Shown piece after piece: positions 16,032 to 25,921 of a stretch of DNA of 64,000 nt. A program made the position numbers and the translations under genes. The DNA comes from Pseudomonas sp. ML2-2023-3 (GTDB lineage: Bacteria; Pseudomonadota; Gammaproteobacteria; Pseudomonadales; Pseudomonadaceae): the NCBI RefSeq assembly GCF_037055275.1, contig NZ_CP146343.1, positions 2,762,501 to 2,826,500 on the forward strand. The letters are read 5' to 3'. The notes under the pieces are model-generated. The model saw only the letters and a program-made list of their open reading frames with translations, was not told the DNA's origin and searched no databases. Each line of letters opens with the position of its first letter. Position 1 is the first letter of the stretch.

Positions 16032-17453
16032 CTAACGATTAAGCGGTGCAACAAAACGGCTTTTGGCCACGCTGCGCACGTCTGGCTGATCGGTGTCGGT
16101 CACCACAAACTCGAGGGTCTGTGAACTGCTCTTCGGGCGATCGGCCAGCAAGGCAACAGACACCGGCACATCGACGATCTCACCCGGGGCCAGGCTCAGT
16201 TCGGTTTTACCCTGCAACTGGAAGTCCTCGCTGTTTTGCAACGACACTCGGTACTGCTGCGGCTCCTGAGTCTTGTTGATGATTTTAAGGCTGTAGATGT
16301 TCTCGATCTGGCCCTGGCTGTTCTCGCGGAACAGGCCCCGGTCCTTGATCACATCCAGGGACACCATCGTGCGCTGGTTCAGGGCCACCACCAGCGCCCC
16401 GATCATCACCACCAGCACCACGGCGTAGCCGATCAGGCGTGGGCGCGCCAGGTGGGTCTTGCCGCCTTGCAGTTCGTGCTCGGAGGTATAGCGTACCAGG
16501 CCCGGGGCATAGCCCATTTTCTCCATCACCGAGTCGCAGGCATCGATACAGGCTGCGCAACCGATGCATTCCATCTGCAAGCCATCGCGGATATCAATCC
16601 CTGTCGGGCACACCTGCACGCACATATAGCAGTCGATGCAATCGCCCAGGCCTTCTTGCTTGGGTGCAACCCCGCGTTTGCGCGGACCACGGTTTTCGCC
16701 ACGGGCCACGTCATAGGAAATGGCCAGGGTGTCTTTATCGAACATGACGCTTTGGAAGCGGGCATACGGGCACATATGCATGCACACCGCTTCACGCAGC
16801 CAGCCGGCGCTGATGTACGTGGCACCAGTGAAAAACAGCATCCAGAACAGGCTGATGCCGGCGATTTCCAGGGTCAGCAGTTCAGTGGCCAACGGCCGGA
16901 CCGGCGTGAAGTAACCGACAAATGTCAGCGCGGTCATTACGCTGATGGCCAGCCACAGCGTGTGCTTGGCGGTACGGCGCAGGATCTTGTTCAGGCGCCA
17001 GGGGGCTGCTTGCAGTTTTATGCGCTGGTTTCTGTCACCTTCAGTGATCTTTTCGCACCACATAAACAGCCAGGTCCAGCTGCTTTGCGGACAGGTGTAA
17101 CCACACCACACCCGCCCGGCAAAGACCGTGATCGCAAACAGCCCGAAGGCGGCAATGATCAGCAATGCCGACAGCAGGATGAAGTCCTGCGGCCAGAACG
17201 TTGCGCCGAAAATATGAAACTTGCTCTCAGACAAATCCCACAGGACTGCCTGCCGGCCATCCCAGTTCAGCCAGACCGTGCCAAAGAACAGCAAAAACAA
17301 AAAGCCTGTCCCCACTATTCGCAGTGTGCGAAACAGGCCAGTGAAGCTGCGGGTGTGGATCATGTTGTCGCTGGACTTGTTTTTATTTTTTGTGGCTCTG
17401 GGTCTAGAAGCCTCAAATGACTCAAGTATCTGGACGGGAATTTGTTCGCTCAT
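16032..17453 (-). CDS. ccoG: Cytochrome cbb3 oxidase assembly protein CcoG (RdxA/FixG)
   Basis: CcoG is an inner-membrane iron-sulfur protein that reduces copper for cbb3-oxidase maturation. The 473-aa sequence has the expected helices in its first half and the YTCPQSSWTW segment. A ferredoxin-like double cluster-binding region (CIDCYMCVQVCPTGID ... CIGCAACIDACD) follows, then a C-terminal periplasmic Ig-like FixG domain. The start at 17453 (MSEQIPVQ) matches the usual family N-terminus; an in-frame ATG at 17477 has no ribosome site. The gene stands alone here, without ccoNOQP or ccoI/ccoS. A possible ANR/FNR half-matching box lies about 200 bases upstream. Confidence 0.92.
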   Translation of the reverse strand: MSEQIPVQILESFEASRPRATKNKNKSSDNMIHTRSFTGLFRTLRIVGTGFLFLLFFGTVWLNWDGRQAVLWDLSESKFHIFGATFWPQDFILLSALLIIAAFGLFAITVFAGRVWCGYTCPQSSWTWLFMWCEKITEGDRNQRIKLQAAPWRLNKILRRTAKHTLWLAISVMTALTFVGYFTPVRPLATELLTLEIAGISLFWMLFFTGATYISAGWLREAVCMHMCPYARFQSVMFDKDTLAISYDVARGENRGPRKRGVAPKQEGLGDCIDCYMCVQVCPTGIDIRDGLQMECIGCAACIDACDSVMEKMGYAPGLVRYTSEHELQGGKTHLARPRLIGYAVVLVVMIGALVVALNQRTMVSLDVIKDRGLFRENSQGQIENIYSLKIINKTQEPQQYRVSLQNSEDFQLQGKTELSLAPGEIVDVPVSVALLADRPKSSSQTLEFVVTDTDQPDVRSVAKSRFVAPLNR

Positions 17454-17979
17454 GGTCTTTCGCTCATCAGCCTCCATCAGGCATGAGCACTATGCCCAGC
17501 GAACTGTTTGCATAACAGACTCAGTTATTTGAATAAAAACAGGATCAGATGGTGTTTTGAGACGGCCTGCGACAATGTGCTGCACCCTGGCCAATACCCC
17601 GTTGTCATTGGCTTTGTGCGCCTGTAACCGACGTCTGTTGAATACAGTGTGATCAAGGTCAAGCAAATCACCGAATCACGGCAGCCAGCCTTATCCCGGT
17701 TGAAATGAGCATGTGTCTTGCATTGATAACGGCCGTGATGTCCCTGAGTCTTTTTAGACCCGGGCTGGCTCTTGCAGTGACCTTAAAGCAACACATTGCA
17801 CTGTTAATGTGCGAAAAGAGTGCATCGGGCGTAAGCCCGTCACGGGTTATTTATGAATGGATACAGATTGTCTGACAACAGCTAGTCTTTGCTCTGTCTA
17901 TGAGTTAGAGGACACAGCTCATGTCGATGGCTAAAACGCGTGCTGGGTCAGACGTAACCTTTACCGGATGGAGAACAGC
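17454..17979. other. Divergent control region between ccoG and glgB
   Basis: This 526-bp spacer separates the divergently transcribed ccoG and glgB. I see no gene in it apart from a 20-codon frame at 17921-17983 ending at the glgB start (ATGA overlap). The segment at 17880-17940 (gctagtctttgctctgtctatgagttagaggacac) may contain the glgB leader. No unambiguous promoter boxes were identified. Confidence 0.4.
17649..17662 (-). promoter_or_regulatory. Possible ANR/FNR box for ccoG
   Basis: Read on the ccoG strand, the site is TTGAC-CTTG-ATCAC. It matches 8 of the 10 defined bases of the FNR/ANR consensus TTGAT-N4-ATCAA, with correct spacing. It lies 196 bases before the ccoG start. Low-oxygen control of ccoG would fit its function, but the match is imperfect. 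Confidence 0.3.
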
Positions 17980-20205
17980 ATGATTTCGAGCAAACAAACG
18001 GGTAAAGGTAAAGACTCGTTGTCACCCGCAGACCCGGATGTTGAGGCGTTGGCACGGGCAGAGCACTCCGATCCGTTTTCGGTATTGGGTCCCCATGGGG
18101 ATGGCGAGGGCGGGCAGTATATTCGGGCATTTCTGCCGGGCGCGGTGAGTGTGAATGTGCTTGCCCGCGATGACGGACAGCTGCTTGGCAGTCTTGAAGC
18201 TTCACAAGTGCCTGGCCTGTATACCGGGCATTTCGCACAAAGCCGGCCGTACCTGCTGCAGGTTGACTGGGGCGACGCTGTGCAAGTCAGCGAAGATCCC
18301 TACAGTTTTGGCCCGTTGCTGGGTGAGATGGATCTGTACCTGTTTGCCGAAGGCAATCATCGTGATCTGAGCAGTTGTTTCGGTGCGCAACTGATCCACG
18401 TTGAAGGCGTGCACGGCGTGCGTTTTGCGGTATGGGCCCCCAATGCGCGGCGGGTTTCGGTGGTCGGCGACTTCAATGGCTGGGACGGTCGTCGTCACCC
18501 CATGCGCCTGCGCCATCCGAGCGGAGTGTGGGAGCTGTTTGTTCCGCGCCTGCAAGCGGGTGAGGCGTATAAGTATGAAATTCTGGGCGAGCAGGGGATC
18601 TTGCCGCTCAAGGCCGATCCCGTGGCGCTGGCCACCCAGTTGCCGCCCGATACCGCCTCAAAGGTTGCCTCGCCCCTGAGCATCGACTGGCAAGACGATG
18701 ACTGGATGCACGCGCGTGCCCAACTGCAGCGTCATGATGCGCCGCTGTCCATCTACGAATTGCACGTGGGCTCATGGCAGTGTGAGGTCGATGATATCGG
18801 CGAGGTCGCGCGTCAGTACACCTGGCCTGAGCTGGCGGAGCGCCTGATTCCCTATGTGCAGCAACTGGGCTTCACCCACATCGAACTGATGCCGATCATG
18901 GAGCACCCGTTTGGCGGCTCCTGGGGCTACCAGCCCCTGTCGCAGTTTGCACCCACCGCCCGTTACGGCTCGCCCGATGATTTTGCGGCGTTCGTCAATG
19001 CCTGCCATGTGGCCGGGATCGGGGTGATTCTGGACTGGGTGCCCGCACACTTTCCCAACGATACCCACGGCCTGGCGCAATTTGATGGCACCGCGCTGTA
19101 CGAATACGCCAACCCCCTTGAAGGGTTTCATCAGGACTGGAACACCCTGATCTACAACCTGGGCCGCACCGAAGTGCACGGTTTTATGCTGGCGTCGGCC
19201 CTGCACTGGCTCAAGCACTTCCATATTGATGGCCTGCGGGTCGATGCCGTAGCGTCCATGCTGTACCGCGACTATTCGCGCAAATCAGGGGAGTGGGTGC
19301 CCAATCGTCACGGAGGCCGGGAAAACCTCGAGGCCATCGAGTTTTTGCGCCACCTCAACGATGTGGTTGCCCACGAGGTTCCGGGCGCCCTGGTGATTGC
19401 CGAAGAGTCCACGGCGTGGCCGGGGGTCAGTCAAAGCACCGACCAGGGTGGGCTGGGCTTTTCGTATAAATGGAACATGGGCTGGATGCATGATTCGCTG
19501 CATTACATTCAACAGGATCCGGTGTACCGCGCCCATCATCACAATGAGTTGAGCTTTGGCCTGGTGTACGCCTGGACCGAGCGTTTCATCCTGCCGATTT
19601 CCCATGATGAAGTGGTGCACGGCAAGCATTCGCTGATCGACAAAATGCCCGGTGATCGCTGGCAGAAATTCGCCAATCTACGGGCGTACCTGAGCTTCAT
19701 GTGGGCCCATCCGGGCAAGAAGCTGCTGTTCATGGGCTGCGAGTTCGGGCAATGGCGCGAGTGGAATCACGATCAGCAACTGGACTGGTATTTGCTGCAA
19801 TACCCCGAACACCGGGGTGTGCAGAAGCTGGTGAGCGACTTGAACCGCTTGTACCGCGAGCAACCTGCGCTCTATGAGCAGGACGACGTTGCGCAGGGGT
19901 TCCAATGGTTGATCGGTGATGATGCGGCCAACAGCGTTTACGCCTGGCTGCGCTGGAGCAAGGACGGTTCGCCCTTGCTGGTGGTGACCAACTTTACCCC
20001 GGTACCTCGCGCTGGCTACCGCATCGGCGTGCCGTTTGCCGGCACCTGGCAAGAGGTGATCAACAGCGATTCGGCCACCTATGCCGGTTCTGACTACGGC
20101 AATGGCGGCGGGGTAGTGACCGAAGACGTGCCCAGCCACGGGCAGAGCGTATCCCTGGCATTGAATCTGCCGCCGTTGGGGGTGTTGATACTGCGGCCGG
20201 TGTAA
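17980..20205 (+). CDS. glgB: 1,4-alpha-glucan branching enzyme GlgB
   Basis: GlgB makes the alpha-1,6 branches of glycogen. The 741-aa GH13 protein has an N1/CBM48 region ([20 protein letters not shown]), the catalytic barrel and a C-terminal beta-domain. Active-site segments are visible: the nucleophile aspartate in GLRVDAV, the acid/base glutamate in AEES, and HDEVVHG. The start at 17980 is chosen for GGAG six bases upstream; the upstream ATG at 17968 overlaps that ribosome site. In P. aeruginosa glgB follows glgE and treS; here neither is present, and the gene is monocistronic, ending in a REP. Confidence 0.95.
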   Translation: MISSKQTGKGKDSLSPADPDVEALARAEHSDPFSVLGPHGDGEGGQYIRAFLPGAVSVNVLARDDGQLLGSLEASQVPGLYTGHFAQSRPYLLQVDWGDAVQVSEDPYSFGPLLGEMDLYLFAEGNHRDLSSCFGAQLIHVEGVHGVRFAVWAPNARRVSVVGDFNGWDGRRHPMRLRHPSGVWELFVPRLQAGEAYKYEILGEQGILPLKADPVALATQLPPDTASKVASPLSIDWQDDDWMHARAQLQRHDAPLSIYELHVGSWQCEVDDIGEVARQYTWPELAERLIPYVQQLGFTHIELMPIMEHPFGGSWGYQPLSQFAPTARYGSPDDFAAFVNACHVAGIGVILDWVPAHFPNDTHGLAQFDGTALYEYANPLEGFHQDWNTLIYNLGRTEVHGFMLASALHWLKHFHIDGLRVDAVASMLYRDYSRKSGEWVPNRHGGRENLEAIEFLRHLNDVVAHEVPGALVIAEESTAWPGVSQSTDQGGLGFSYKWNMGWMHDSLHYIQQDPVYRAHHHNELSFGLVYAWTERFILPISHDEVVHGKHSLIDKMPGDRWQKFANLRAYLSFMWAHPGKKLLFMGCEFGQWREWNHDQQLDWYLLQYPEHRGVQKLVSDLNRLYREQPALYEQDDVAQGFQWLIGDDAANSVYAWLRWSKDGSPLLVVTNFTPVPRAGYRIGVPFAGTWQEVINSDSATYAGSDYGNGGGVVTEDVPSHGQSVSLALNLPPLGVLILRPV

Positions 20206-20208
20206 GCC

Positions 20209-20297
20209 TGCGGGAGCGGGCTTGCTCGCGATGGGATCGACGCGATTCAACCGGGAAATCGCGCCGCCTGCATCGTGAGCAAGCCCACTCCCACAGA
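20209..20297. repeat. REP palindrome
   Basis: The halves cgggagcgggcttgctcgcg and gtgagcaagcccactcccac flank a central spacer. It lies between the convergent glgB and ybhP-like genes. Confidence 0.8.
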
Positions 20298-20326
20298 AGC
20301 ACCGCCAGCAACAGAGAGGCTCAGGC

Positions 20327-21130
20327 CTACAAATGCACCTCAACCGCCAGCGGCAAATGATCCGATAAATGCGTCCACGGCTTGTTGCCGAGGATCTTTG
20401 GGTCGTGGCTGGTGGCATTGCGCAAGTAGATGCGGTCCAGACGCAGCAGCGGCCAGCGCGCCGGGTAGGTTTTGGCCACCTGGCCATGATGGCGCTCGAA
20501 CACTTCGTGCAGGTCGTCCCGTTGGCGCAGGGCCGCATTGCCTTGTTGCTTCCAGTCGTTGAAGTCCCCGGCAATGATGACCGGCTCATCAGGCGGCAGG
20601 GATTTGAGCAGTTGGTTAAGCAGTACGATCTGTAGCTGGCGATGGCTTTCCAACAGGCTCAAATGCACGCAAATGGCGTGCACATTGCTATGGCCCGGCA
20701 CGTCCAGGACGCAATGCAGCAGGCCGCGCCGTTCAGGCCCGGTGATGGACACATCGAGATTGCGCGAGGCCTTGATCGGGTACTTGGACAGCAGGGCATT
20801 CCCGTGATGACCATCTGGATACACGGCGTTACGGCCGTAGGCGAAGTCGCTCCACATACTGTCGGCGAGAAACTCGTACTGCGAGGTGGCTGGCCAGTCT
20901 TCGTAGCGCGATGCGTGTTTGTCATGCTCGCCGAGCACTTCCTGCAGAAACACCAGGTCGGCGTCGGTACTGCGCACCGCTTCGCGCAGTTCAGGGAGGA
21001 TGAAGCGACGGTTGAAGACGGTGAATCCCTTGTGCGTATTGACCGTCAGTACCTTGATTTGATGGACAGCAGGCGCTGTTGCCGTAGTGGCAGATAAAAG
21101 TGTATTGCCGACAACATCTTCAGCGGGCAT
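20327..21130 (-). CDS. Endonuclease/exonuclease/phosphatase-family protein (YbhP-like)
   Basis: This 267-aa protein has the DNase I-like metallohydrolase fold. Visible landmarks are VLTVNTHKGF, the metal-binding VFLQEV, the catalytic GDFNDW and the final SDHLPL. YbhP-type members accompany cardiolipin synthase genes in many proteobacteria and may act on phospholipid or phosphodiester substrates. Here the usual clsB/ybhN partners are missing. The start at 21130 has GAGGAG upstream; longer in-frame extensions lack a ribosome site. It lies between glgB and glgX, as in the P. aeruginosa glycogen region. Confidence 0.8.
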   Translation of the reverse strand: MPAEDVVGNTLLSATTATAPAVHQIKVLTVNTHKGFTVFNRRFILPELREAVRSTDADLVFLQEVLGEHDKHASRYEDWPATSQYEFLADSMWSDFAYGRNAVYPDGHHGNALLSKYPIKASRNLDVSITGPERRGLLHCVLDVPGHSNVHAICVHLSLLESHRQLQIVLLNQLLKSLPPDEPVIIAGDFNDWKQQGNAALRQRDDLHEVFERHHGQVAKTYPARWPLLRLDRIYLRNATSHDPKILGNKPWTHLSDHLPLAVEVHL

Positions 21131-21224
21131 GGTCACTCCTCTGTCAGTGGCAGTTCTGAGCGGCAAGCTCAAGGCTGTAGTCTGCCGCTTTTGATGGGGG
21201 TGGACTTGATGTTTATCAATACAT

Positions 21225-23378
21225 TCACGACACCTCGGTGTGTTGCAGCTCAAACATCACCAGCGATCGTCCCGTGACCTCGTAGGGCTTGTTGAATGGC
21301 AGATGCTGGGGGCCTTTGATGCTCGGGTCTGTGGTGTCGAGCTTGCACGACCAACTGATGCCGTGGGGCACTTTGGGCAAGTTGAAGTTGATCGAGTCGT
21401 GGTTAGCGTTGACGACGATCAGCAGTGACGCGTCATCCCCGGCCCGTTGAACCCCGGACACTTGCGCCCGGCCATCCAGCAGCATGCCCAGGCACCGGGC
21501 CTGACCGTCATGCCACTGCTCGATGGTCATCTCGTTGCCGTCGGGTGCCAGCCAGGTGACGTCTTTAACCCCGGGGGTTTCGCTGGAGTGCCCCTCCAGA
21601 AACAGGCCACGACGCAAGATGGGGTAGTGCAGGCGCAGCTTGATCAGGCGTTTGACAAACGCCAGCAGCGATTTGCCGGGCTTGTTCAGTTCCCAGTTGA
21701 TCCAGCCGATTTCGCTGTCCTGACAGTAGGCGTTGTTGTTGCCGTGCTGGGTGCGGGCGAATTCGTCGCCGGCCACCAGCATCGGCGTGCCTTGGGCCAG
21801 GAGCAGGGTGGCCATGAAGTTGCGCATCTGGCGCTGGCGCAGCGCATTGATGTCGGGATCGTCGGTTGGGCCTTCGACTCCGTGGTTCCACGAAATGTTG
21901 TTGTTGCTGCCGTCCTGGTTGTTTTCCTCGTTGGCTTCGTTGTGCTTGTCGTTGTAGGACACCAGGTCGTGCAAGGTGAAGCCGTCATGGGCAGTGATGA
22001 AGTTGACCGAACTGTAGGGCCTGCGGCCACGGTGATTGAACAGATCGGCAGAGCCGGTCATGCGTCCGGCAAAGTCGGCCAACTGGCCTTCGTCGCCTTT
22101 CCAGAAGGCGCGCACGGTGTCGCGAAAGCGATCGTTCCACTCCGCCCAGCCGGGCGGGAAACCACCGACCTGATAGCCTCCGGGCCCGCAATCCCAGGGT
22201 TCGGCGATCATTTTGACCCGGCGCAACAGCGGGTCCTGGCGGCACGCCACCAAAAAGCTGTGCCGTTCGTTAAAACCGTCGTGATAACGCCCCAGAATGG
22301 TCGCCAGATCGAAGCGGAAACCATCGACGTGCATTTCCCGGGCCCAGTAGCGCAGCGAGTCGGTGACCATCTGCAAGACGCACGGGTGGCTCAGGTCCAG
22401 GGTGTTGCCGGTGCCGGAATCGTTGATGTAGAAACGTTTTTCTTCGGGCATCAGCCGATAGTACGAAGCGTTGTCGATGCCGCGCATGGACAGGGTCGGG
22501 CCCTGCTCGTTGCCTTCGGCGGTGTGGTTGTAGACCACGTCCAGAATCACTTCCAGCCCGGCCTTGTGCAGGCGTGCGACCATTTCCTTGAACTCGGCGA
22601 TCTTGCCGCTGGCCAGGTAGCGCGGGTCCGGGGCGAAAAAGGCGATGCTGTTGTAGCCCCAATAATTGGTCATGCCTTTTTGCAGCAGGTGCTGGTCGTT
22701 GACGAACCCGTGGACCGGCAACAGCTCGATGCTGGTGACGCCCAGGCCGGTGATGTGCTCGACCACTTCATCCACCATCAACCCGGCAAAGGTGCCCCGC
22801 ACCGTATCCGGTACGGCGGGGTGGCGCATGCTGATGCCGCGCACGTGGGCCTCGTAGAAAATGGTGCGGTCCCAGGGCACGTTGAGCCGATGGTCATGGC
22901 CCCAGGTGTGCGCCGGGTCGATGACCTTGCATTTGGGTACAAACGGCGCGCTGTCGCGCTCGTCAAAACTCAGGTCGGCGTCCGGGTGGCCGATGGTGTA
23001 GCCAAACAGGGCTTCGGACCATTTGAGCTCCCCCACAAGCTGCTTGGCGTAGGGATCGATCAGCAATTTATGGTGGTTGAAGCGGTGGCCGTTTTCCGGG
23101 TCGTACGGGCCGTACACGCGATAGCCGTAAACCTGGCCGGGGTGTGCGTCTGGCAAGTAACCGTGAAATGTCTCGTCGGTGTACTCGGGCAGTTCGATAC
23201 GTTCCAGCTCGACTTCACCGGCGGCGTCGAACAGGCACAGTTCGACTTTGGTGGCGTTGGCTGAGAACAGGGCGAAGTTGACGCCCAACCCATCCCAGGT
23301 GGCACCCAGGGGGAAGGGCAGCCCTTCGCGGATGCGCAAGGGGTCGCCAGTGGGCGCGGCTGACGTGTGTTTACTCAT
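21225..23378 (-). CDS. glgX: Glycogen debranching enzyme GlgX
   Basis: GlgX hydrolyses the alpha-1,6 bonds of limit dextrins. The 717-aa sequence shows an N-terminal CBM48 region, the GH13 barrel with DVVYNHTAEGN, the nucleophile region GFRFDLATILGR, the acid/base region AEPWDCGPGGYQ and the FITAHDGFTL segment. A C-terminal beta-domain follows. The ribosome site GCAGGAG precedes the ATG at 23378. It is the last gene of the glgA-malQ-DUF2934-glgX group on the minus strand; 147 bases separate it from the DUF2934 gene. Confidence 0.95.
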   Translation of the reverse strand: MSKHTSAAPTGDPLRIREGLPFPLGATWDGLGVNFALFSANATKVELCLFDAAGEVELERIELPEYTDETFHGYLPDAHPGQVYGYRVYGPYDPENGHRFNHHKLLIDPYAKQLVGELKWSEALFGYTIGHPDADLSFDERDSAPFVPKCKVIDPAHTWGHDHRLNVPWDRTIFYEAHVRGISMRHPAVPDTVRGTFAGLMVDEVVEHITGLGVTSIELLPVHGFVNDQHLLQKGMTNYWGYNSIAFFAPDPRYLASGKIAEFKEMVARLHKAGLEVILDVVYNHTAEGNEQGPTLSMRGIDNASYYRLMPEEKRFYINDSGTGNTLDLSHPCVLQMVTDSLRYWAREMHVDGFRFDLATILGRYHDGFNERHSFLVACRQDPLLRRVKMIAEPWDCGPGGYQVGGFPPGWAEWNDRFRDTVRAFWKGDEGQLADFAGRMTGSADLFNHRGRRPYSSVNFITAHDGFTLHDLVSYNDKHNEANEENNQDGSNNNISWNHGVEGPTDDPDINALRQRQMRNFMATLLLAQGTPMLVAGDEFARTQHGNNNAYCQDSEIGWINWELNKPGKSLLAFVKRLIKLRLHYPILRRGLFLEGHSSETPGVKDVTWLAPDGNEMTIEQWHDGQARCLGMLLDGRAQVSGVQRAGDDASLLIVVNANHDSINFNLPKVPHGISWSCKLDTTDPSIKGPQHLPFNKPYEVTGRSLVMFELQHTEVS

Positions 23379-23525
23379 GACCTGCTCCTGCGTATTAAGG
23401 ACTTGAGGCGCGTGCGCGCGCTATCACCACTGATTGAAGGGCCTCATGTTGCGTAGCAGTTGCCGCAGCCTGCGCCAGCTGCTACGGGTTTATAGGCACC
23501 TCAACTCTCCTGCAGCGCAGTGTTC

Positions 23526-23753
23526 TCAAGATGAGGCAGGTTTGCGCGGTGCCCGTGGCTTCTTCTCGGCAGCAGGCTTTGGCGCTGCCTTGGCCTTGGC
23601 AGCCCGTGGTTGGGCTTTGGACGGAGCAAGGGCTTGTGCCTGGGCCAGTTTGTGAGCCATGTCCCAGTGGCGTGCCTCCTGGCCATCGGGGCGCCCTTCG
23701 GACTCCCAGATCTGGTAGGCAAACTCACGAATGTGTTTGTCGTCGTTACTCAT
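23526..23753 (-). CDS. DUF2934 small protein
   Basis: This 75-aa protein has an N-terminal DUF2934 core (IREFAYQIWESEGRPDGQEARHWDMA is the conserved pattern) and a lysine/alanine/proline-rich, probably disordered C-terminal tail. The family is found in pseudomonad glycogen operons; its biochemical role is unknown. AAGGAG lies 7 bases before the ATG. It follows malQ by 27 bases, in the place where treY stands between them in P. aeruginosa. Confidence 0.85.
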   Translation of the reverse strand: MSNDDKHIREFAYQIWESEGRPDGQEARHWDMAHKLAQAQALAPSKAQPRAAKAKAAPKPAAEKKPRAPRKPASS

Positions 23754-23780
23754 GGCGAAGCTCCTTGACTCATGGGTGAA

Positions 23781-25862
23781 TTATCGGTCTCTTTCGTGGG
23801 CTTGCTGGCGGGCGCAGGCCAGCAGTTCGAAGCGTTGCGTTGCATCAATCGCGTCCAGCAACGTGTTGCAATCACCCGGCATTCGGCGGCGCCAGTTGGG
23901 ATGGCCGCTGACGGTGCCGGGCAAGTTGGCTTGCTCCTCAAGTCCCAGGGCATCCTCGATCGGCAGCAGCACCAGGGGAGCACGGGTGTGCCCCAGAAAA
24001 CGGATGCTGGCGTCCAGCGTCGGGGCGTTGCCCTGGGCTTCTTCCTGAAAGTTCTGTGGGTCCTGGCGCAAGGCCCGGTCCAGGCCTTCGCACTCGCGCT
24101 GGCGTTCCTCGCGCCAGCGTTGCGCGGCCACCGGGTCGACTAGGTTCAGGCGTTCGTTCCAGTCGATATCGCGCCCGTGCAGCCAGCCGGTGAGCGTGGG
24201 CAGGTCGTGGGTGCTGGTGGTGGCCAGGGCGTCGTCGGGCCAGTCCAGGATCGGTTTGAAGCGCGCGCCGTAGTCCTGCTCGAACAGCAGCACGCGAATA
24301 CCGAGGATGGCCCGTTCGCTGAGCTTTTCCCGCAGTCCGTCAGGCACGGTGCCCAGGTCTTCACCGAGTACGATGGCCTGGTGGCGCACCGATTCAAGGC
24401 AGACCAGACGCAGCAGATCGTCGATCGGGTAATACAGATAGGCCCCTTCGTCGGCCGAGGCCCCCAGGGGGATCACCCACAGGCGCTGCAAGCCCAGCAC
24501 ATGGTCGATGCGCAGCCCACCGGCATGGGCAAAGTTGGCGCGCAGCATCTCGATGAAGGCGCGAAAGCCATTGCGCTTGAGACCCTCGGGGGAAAACGCG
24601 GAAATCCCCCAGCCCTGGCCTGCACGGTTGAGAGCGTCCGGCGGTGCGCCTACGGTCAACTGGGCCAGCATTTCGTCCTGGCGACACCAGGCCTGGCTGC
24701 CTGCACCATCGGCGCCCACGGCCAGGTCGGCGATCAGGCCGATGGCCATGCCGCTGGCCCGCGCGGCCGTTTGTGCACGGCCCAGGCAGCGATCCATCAA
24801 CCACTGACAAAACGCGTAGTAAGCGATGACATGCTGATGTTCTTCGGCGAACTGCAGTAACGCCGGGCTGTCGGGGTTGCGCCATTGCTCGGGCCAGTCA
24901 CGCCAGTCCAGGCTGTGATGCTCGGTCACACACGACTCTTGCAAGGCTTCGAAGCGGCAGTGGTTTTCCAGGGCTTCGCCGCCCCGCTGGCGAAAACCCT
25001 TGAAGTCGTCATGGAGCGGGTGTTCGTTCTGCACAAAGTCGTTATAGAGCTGGCGCAGCAGTGTCTGCTTGGCCTGGGTCACGGCAGGCCAGTCGATCAG
25101 AGGCAGTTGTTCAAGCCGGTGGAGTTCGTCTTTAAGACCGGTAGCATCAATGGCCCTGTGCAGGGCTTCCTGTCCCAGGATGCTGGCGGGAGCGGCGTAC
25201 AGGCTGTTGAGAAATAAACGGCTGGACGGTGAATAAGGGCTGTAGTGCTTGGGGGCGCTGCTGAACATGGCGTGCAACGGGCTGATCGCCAGTGCGTCGG
25301 CGCCGCGTTCACCGAGTGCCTGCAGCAGGGTTTCCAGTGCCTGGGTATCGCCAAACCCGCCATCGCCGTGGCGATGCAGCGAGTACAGCTGAACGCTCAC
25401 CCCCCACGCGCGTGGAGCAGACTGGTGCAAGGCATCGGCAATGCTGAAGCACTTTGTCGGGGCCACGGCCAGGGTGAACTGCTGGTCGTCCAGCTGTACC
25501 CGGTGGTAGCCGATGGGAATCATGCCCGGCAGCACGGCGTCTGCATCCAGCTGGATCGGCAGCGCATCACCGCTTTCCAGGTGCACGATGCACTGGCTGT
25601 GGGGGTGGAAATAGCGTGACAAGTCCAGGGCCTTGCCGACGTCTGCGGTCAACAAGGGCGGCAGACGTTTGTTCTGTTGCTCCAGTTGCAGGTTCAGCAA
25701 GCTGGTTTCAATGGCCTCGGCGCTGTCGGCGGGTAATCCCAACCCCGCCAGAATGGCCTCCAGCACCTTGGGTGTGACCCTTTGCGGTTGGCCGTTGGCA
25801 TCAATCCAGTCAACGGCCAGGCCGGCTCGGCCGGCGAGTACTTCGAGTTGCGCTTCGCTCAT
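23781..25862 (-). CDS. malQ: 4-alpha-glucanotransferase (amylomaltase) MalQ
   Basis: This GH77 disproportionating enzyme transfers maltooligosyl units between glucan chains. It has 693 aa, normal for the long bacterial type with an N-terminal extension. Visible motifs include LAVGADGAG, the nucleophile region GGLRIDHVLGLQRLW, the acid/base region VLGEDLGTVP and TSTHDLPTLTGW. AGGGAG precedes the ATG at 25862. It is the second gene of the glgA operon; the 59 bases after glgA hold a 19-codon frame instead of the treZ gene found here in P. aeruginosa. Confidence 0.95.
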   Translation of the reverse strand: MSEAQLEVLAGRAGLAVDWIDANGQPQRVTPKVLEAILAGLGLPADSAEAIETSLLNLQLEQQNKRLPPLLTADVGKALDLSRYFHPHSQCIVHLESGDALPIQLDADAVLPGMIPIGYHRVQLDDQQFTLAVAPTKCFSIADALHQSAPRAWGVSVQLYSLHRHGDGGFGDTQALETLLQALGERGADALAISPLHAMFSSAPKHYSPYSPSSRLFLNSLYAAPASILGQEALHRAIDATGLKDELHRLEQLPLIDWPAVTQAKQTLLRQLYNDFVQNEHPLHDDFKGFRQRGGEALENHCRFEALQESCVTEHHSLDWRDWPEQWRNPDSPALLQFAEEHQHVIAYYAFCQWLMDRCLGRAQTAARASGMAIGLIADLAVGADGAGSQAWCRQDEMLAQLTVGAPPDALNRAGQGWGISAFSPEGLKRNGFRAFIEMLRANFAHAGGLRIDHVLGLQRLWVIPLGASADEGAYLYYPIDDLLRLVCLESVRHQAIVLGEDLGTVPDGLREKLSERAILGIRVLLFEQDYGARFKPILDWPDDALATTSTHDLPTLTGWLHGRDIDWNERLNLVDPVAAQRWREERQRECEGLDRALRQDPQNFQEEAQGNAPTLDASIRFLGHTRAPLVLLPIEDALGLEEQANLPGTVSGHPNWRRRMPGDCNTLLDAIDATQRFELLACARQQAHERDR

Positions 25863-25921
25863 TGGCGGGCTCCCTTGGCGAGAAACGGTCGGGCGTCAGG
25901 CAGATCCGCAGGTTGCATCAC

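Noticed and set aside
21447..23264. 605-codon open frame opposite glgX
   Set aside because: Antisense shadow of glgX; glgX has intact GH13 motifs and a good ribosome site.
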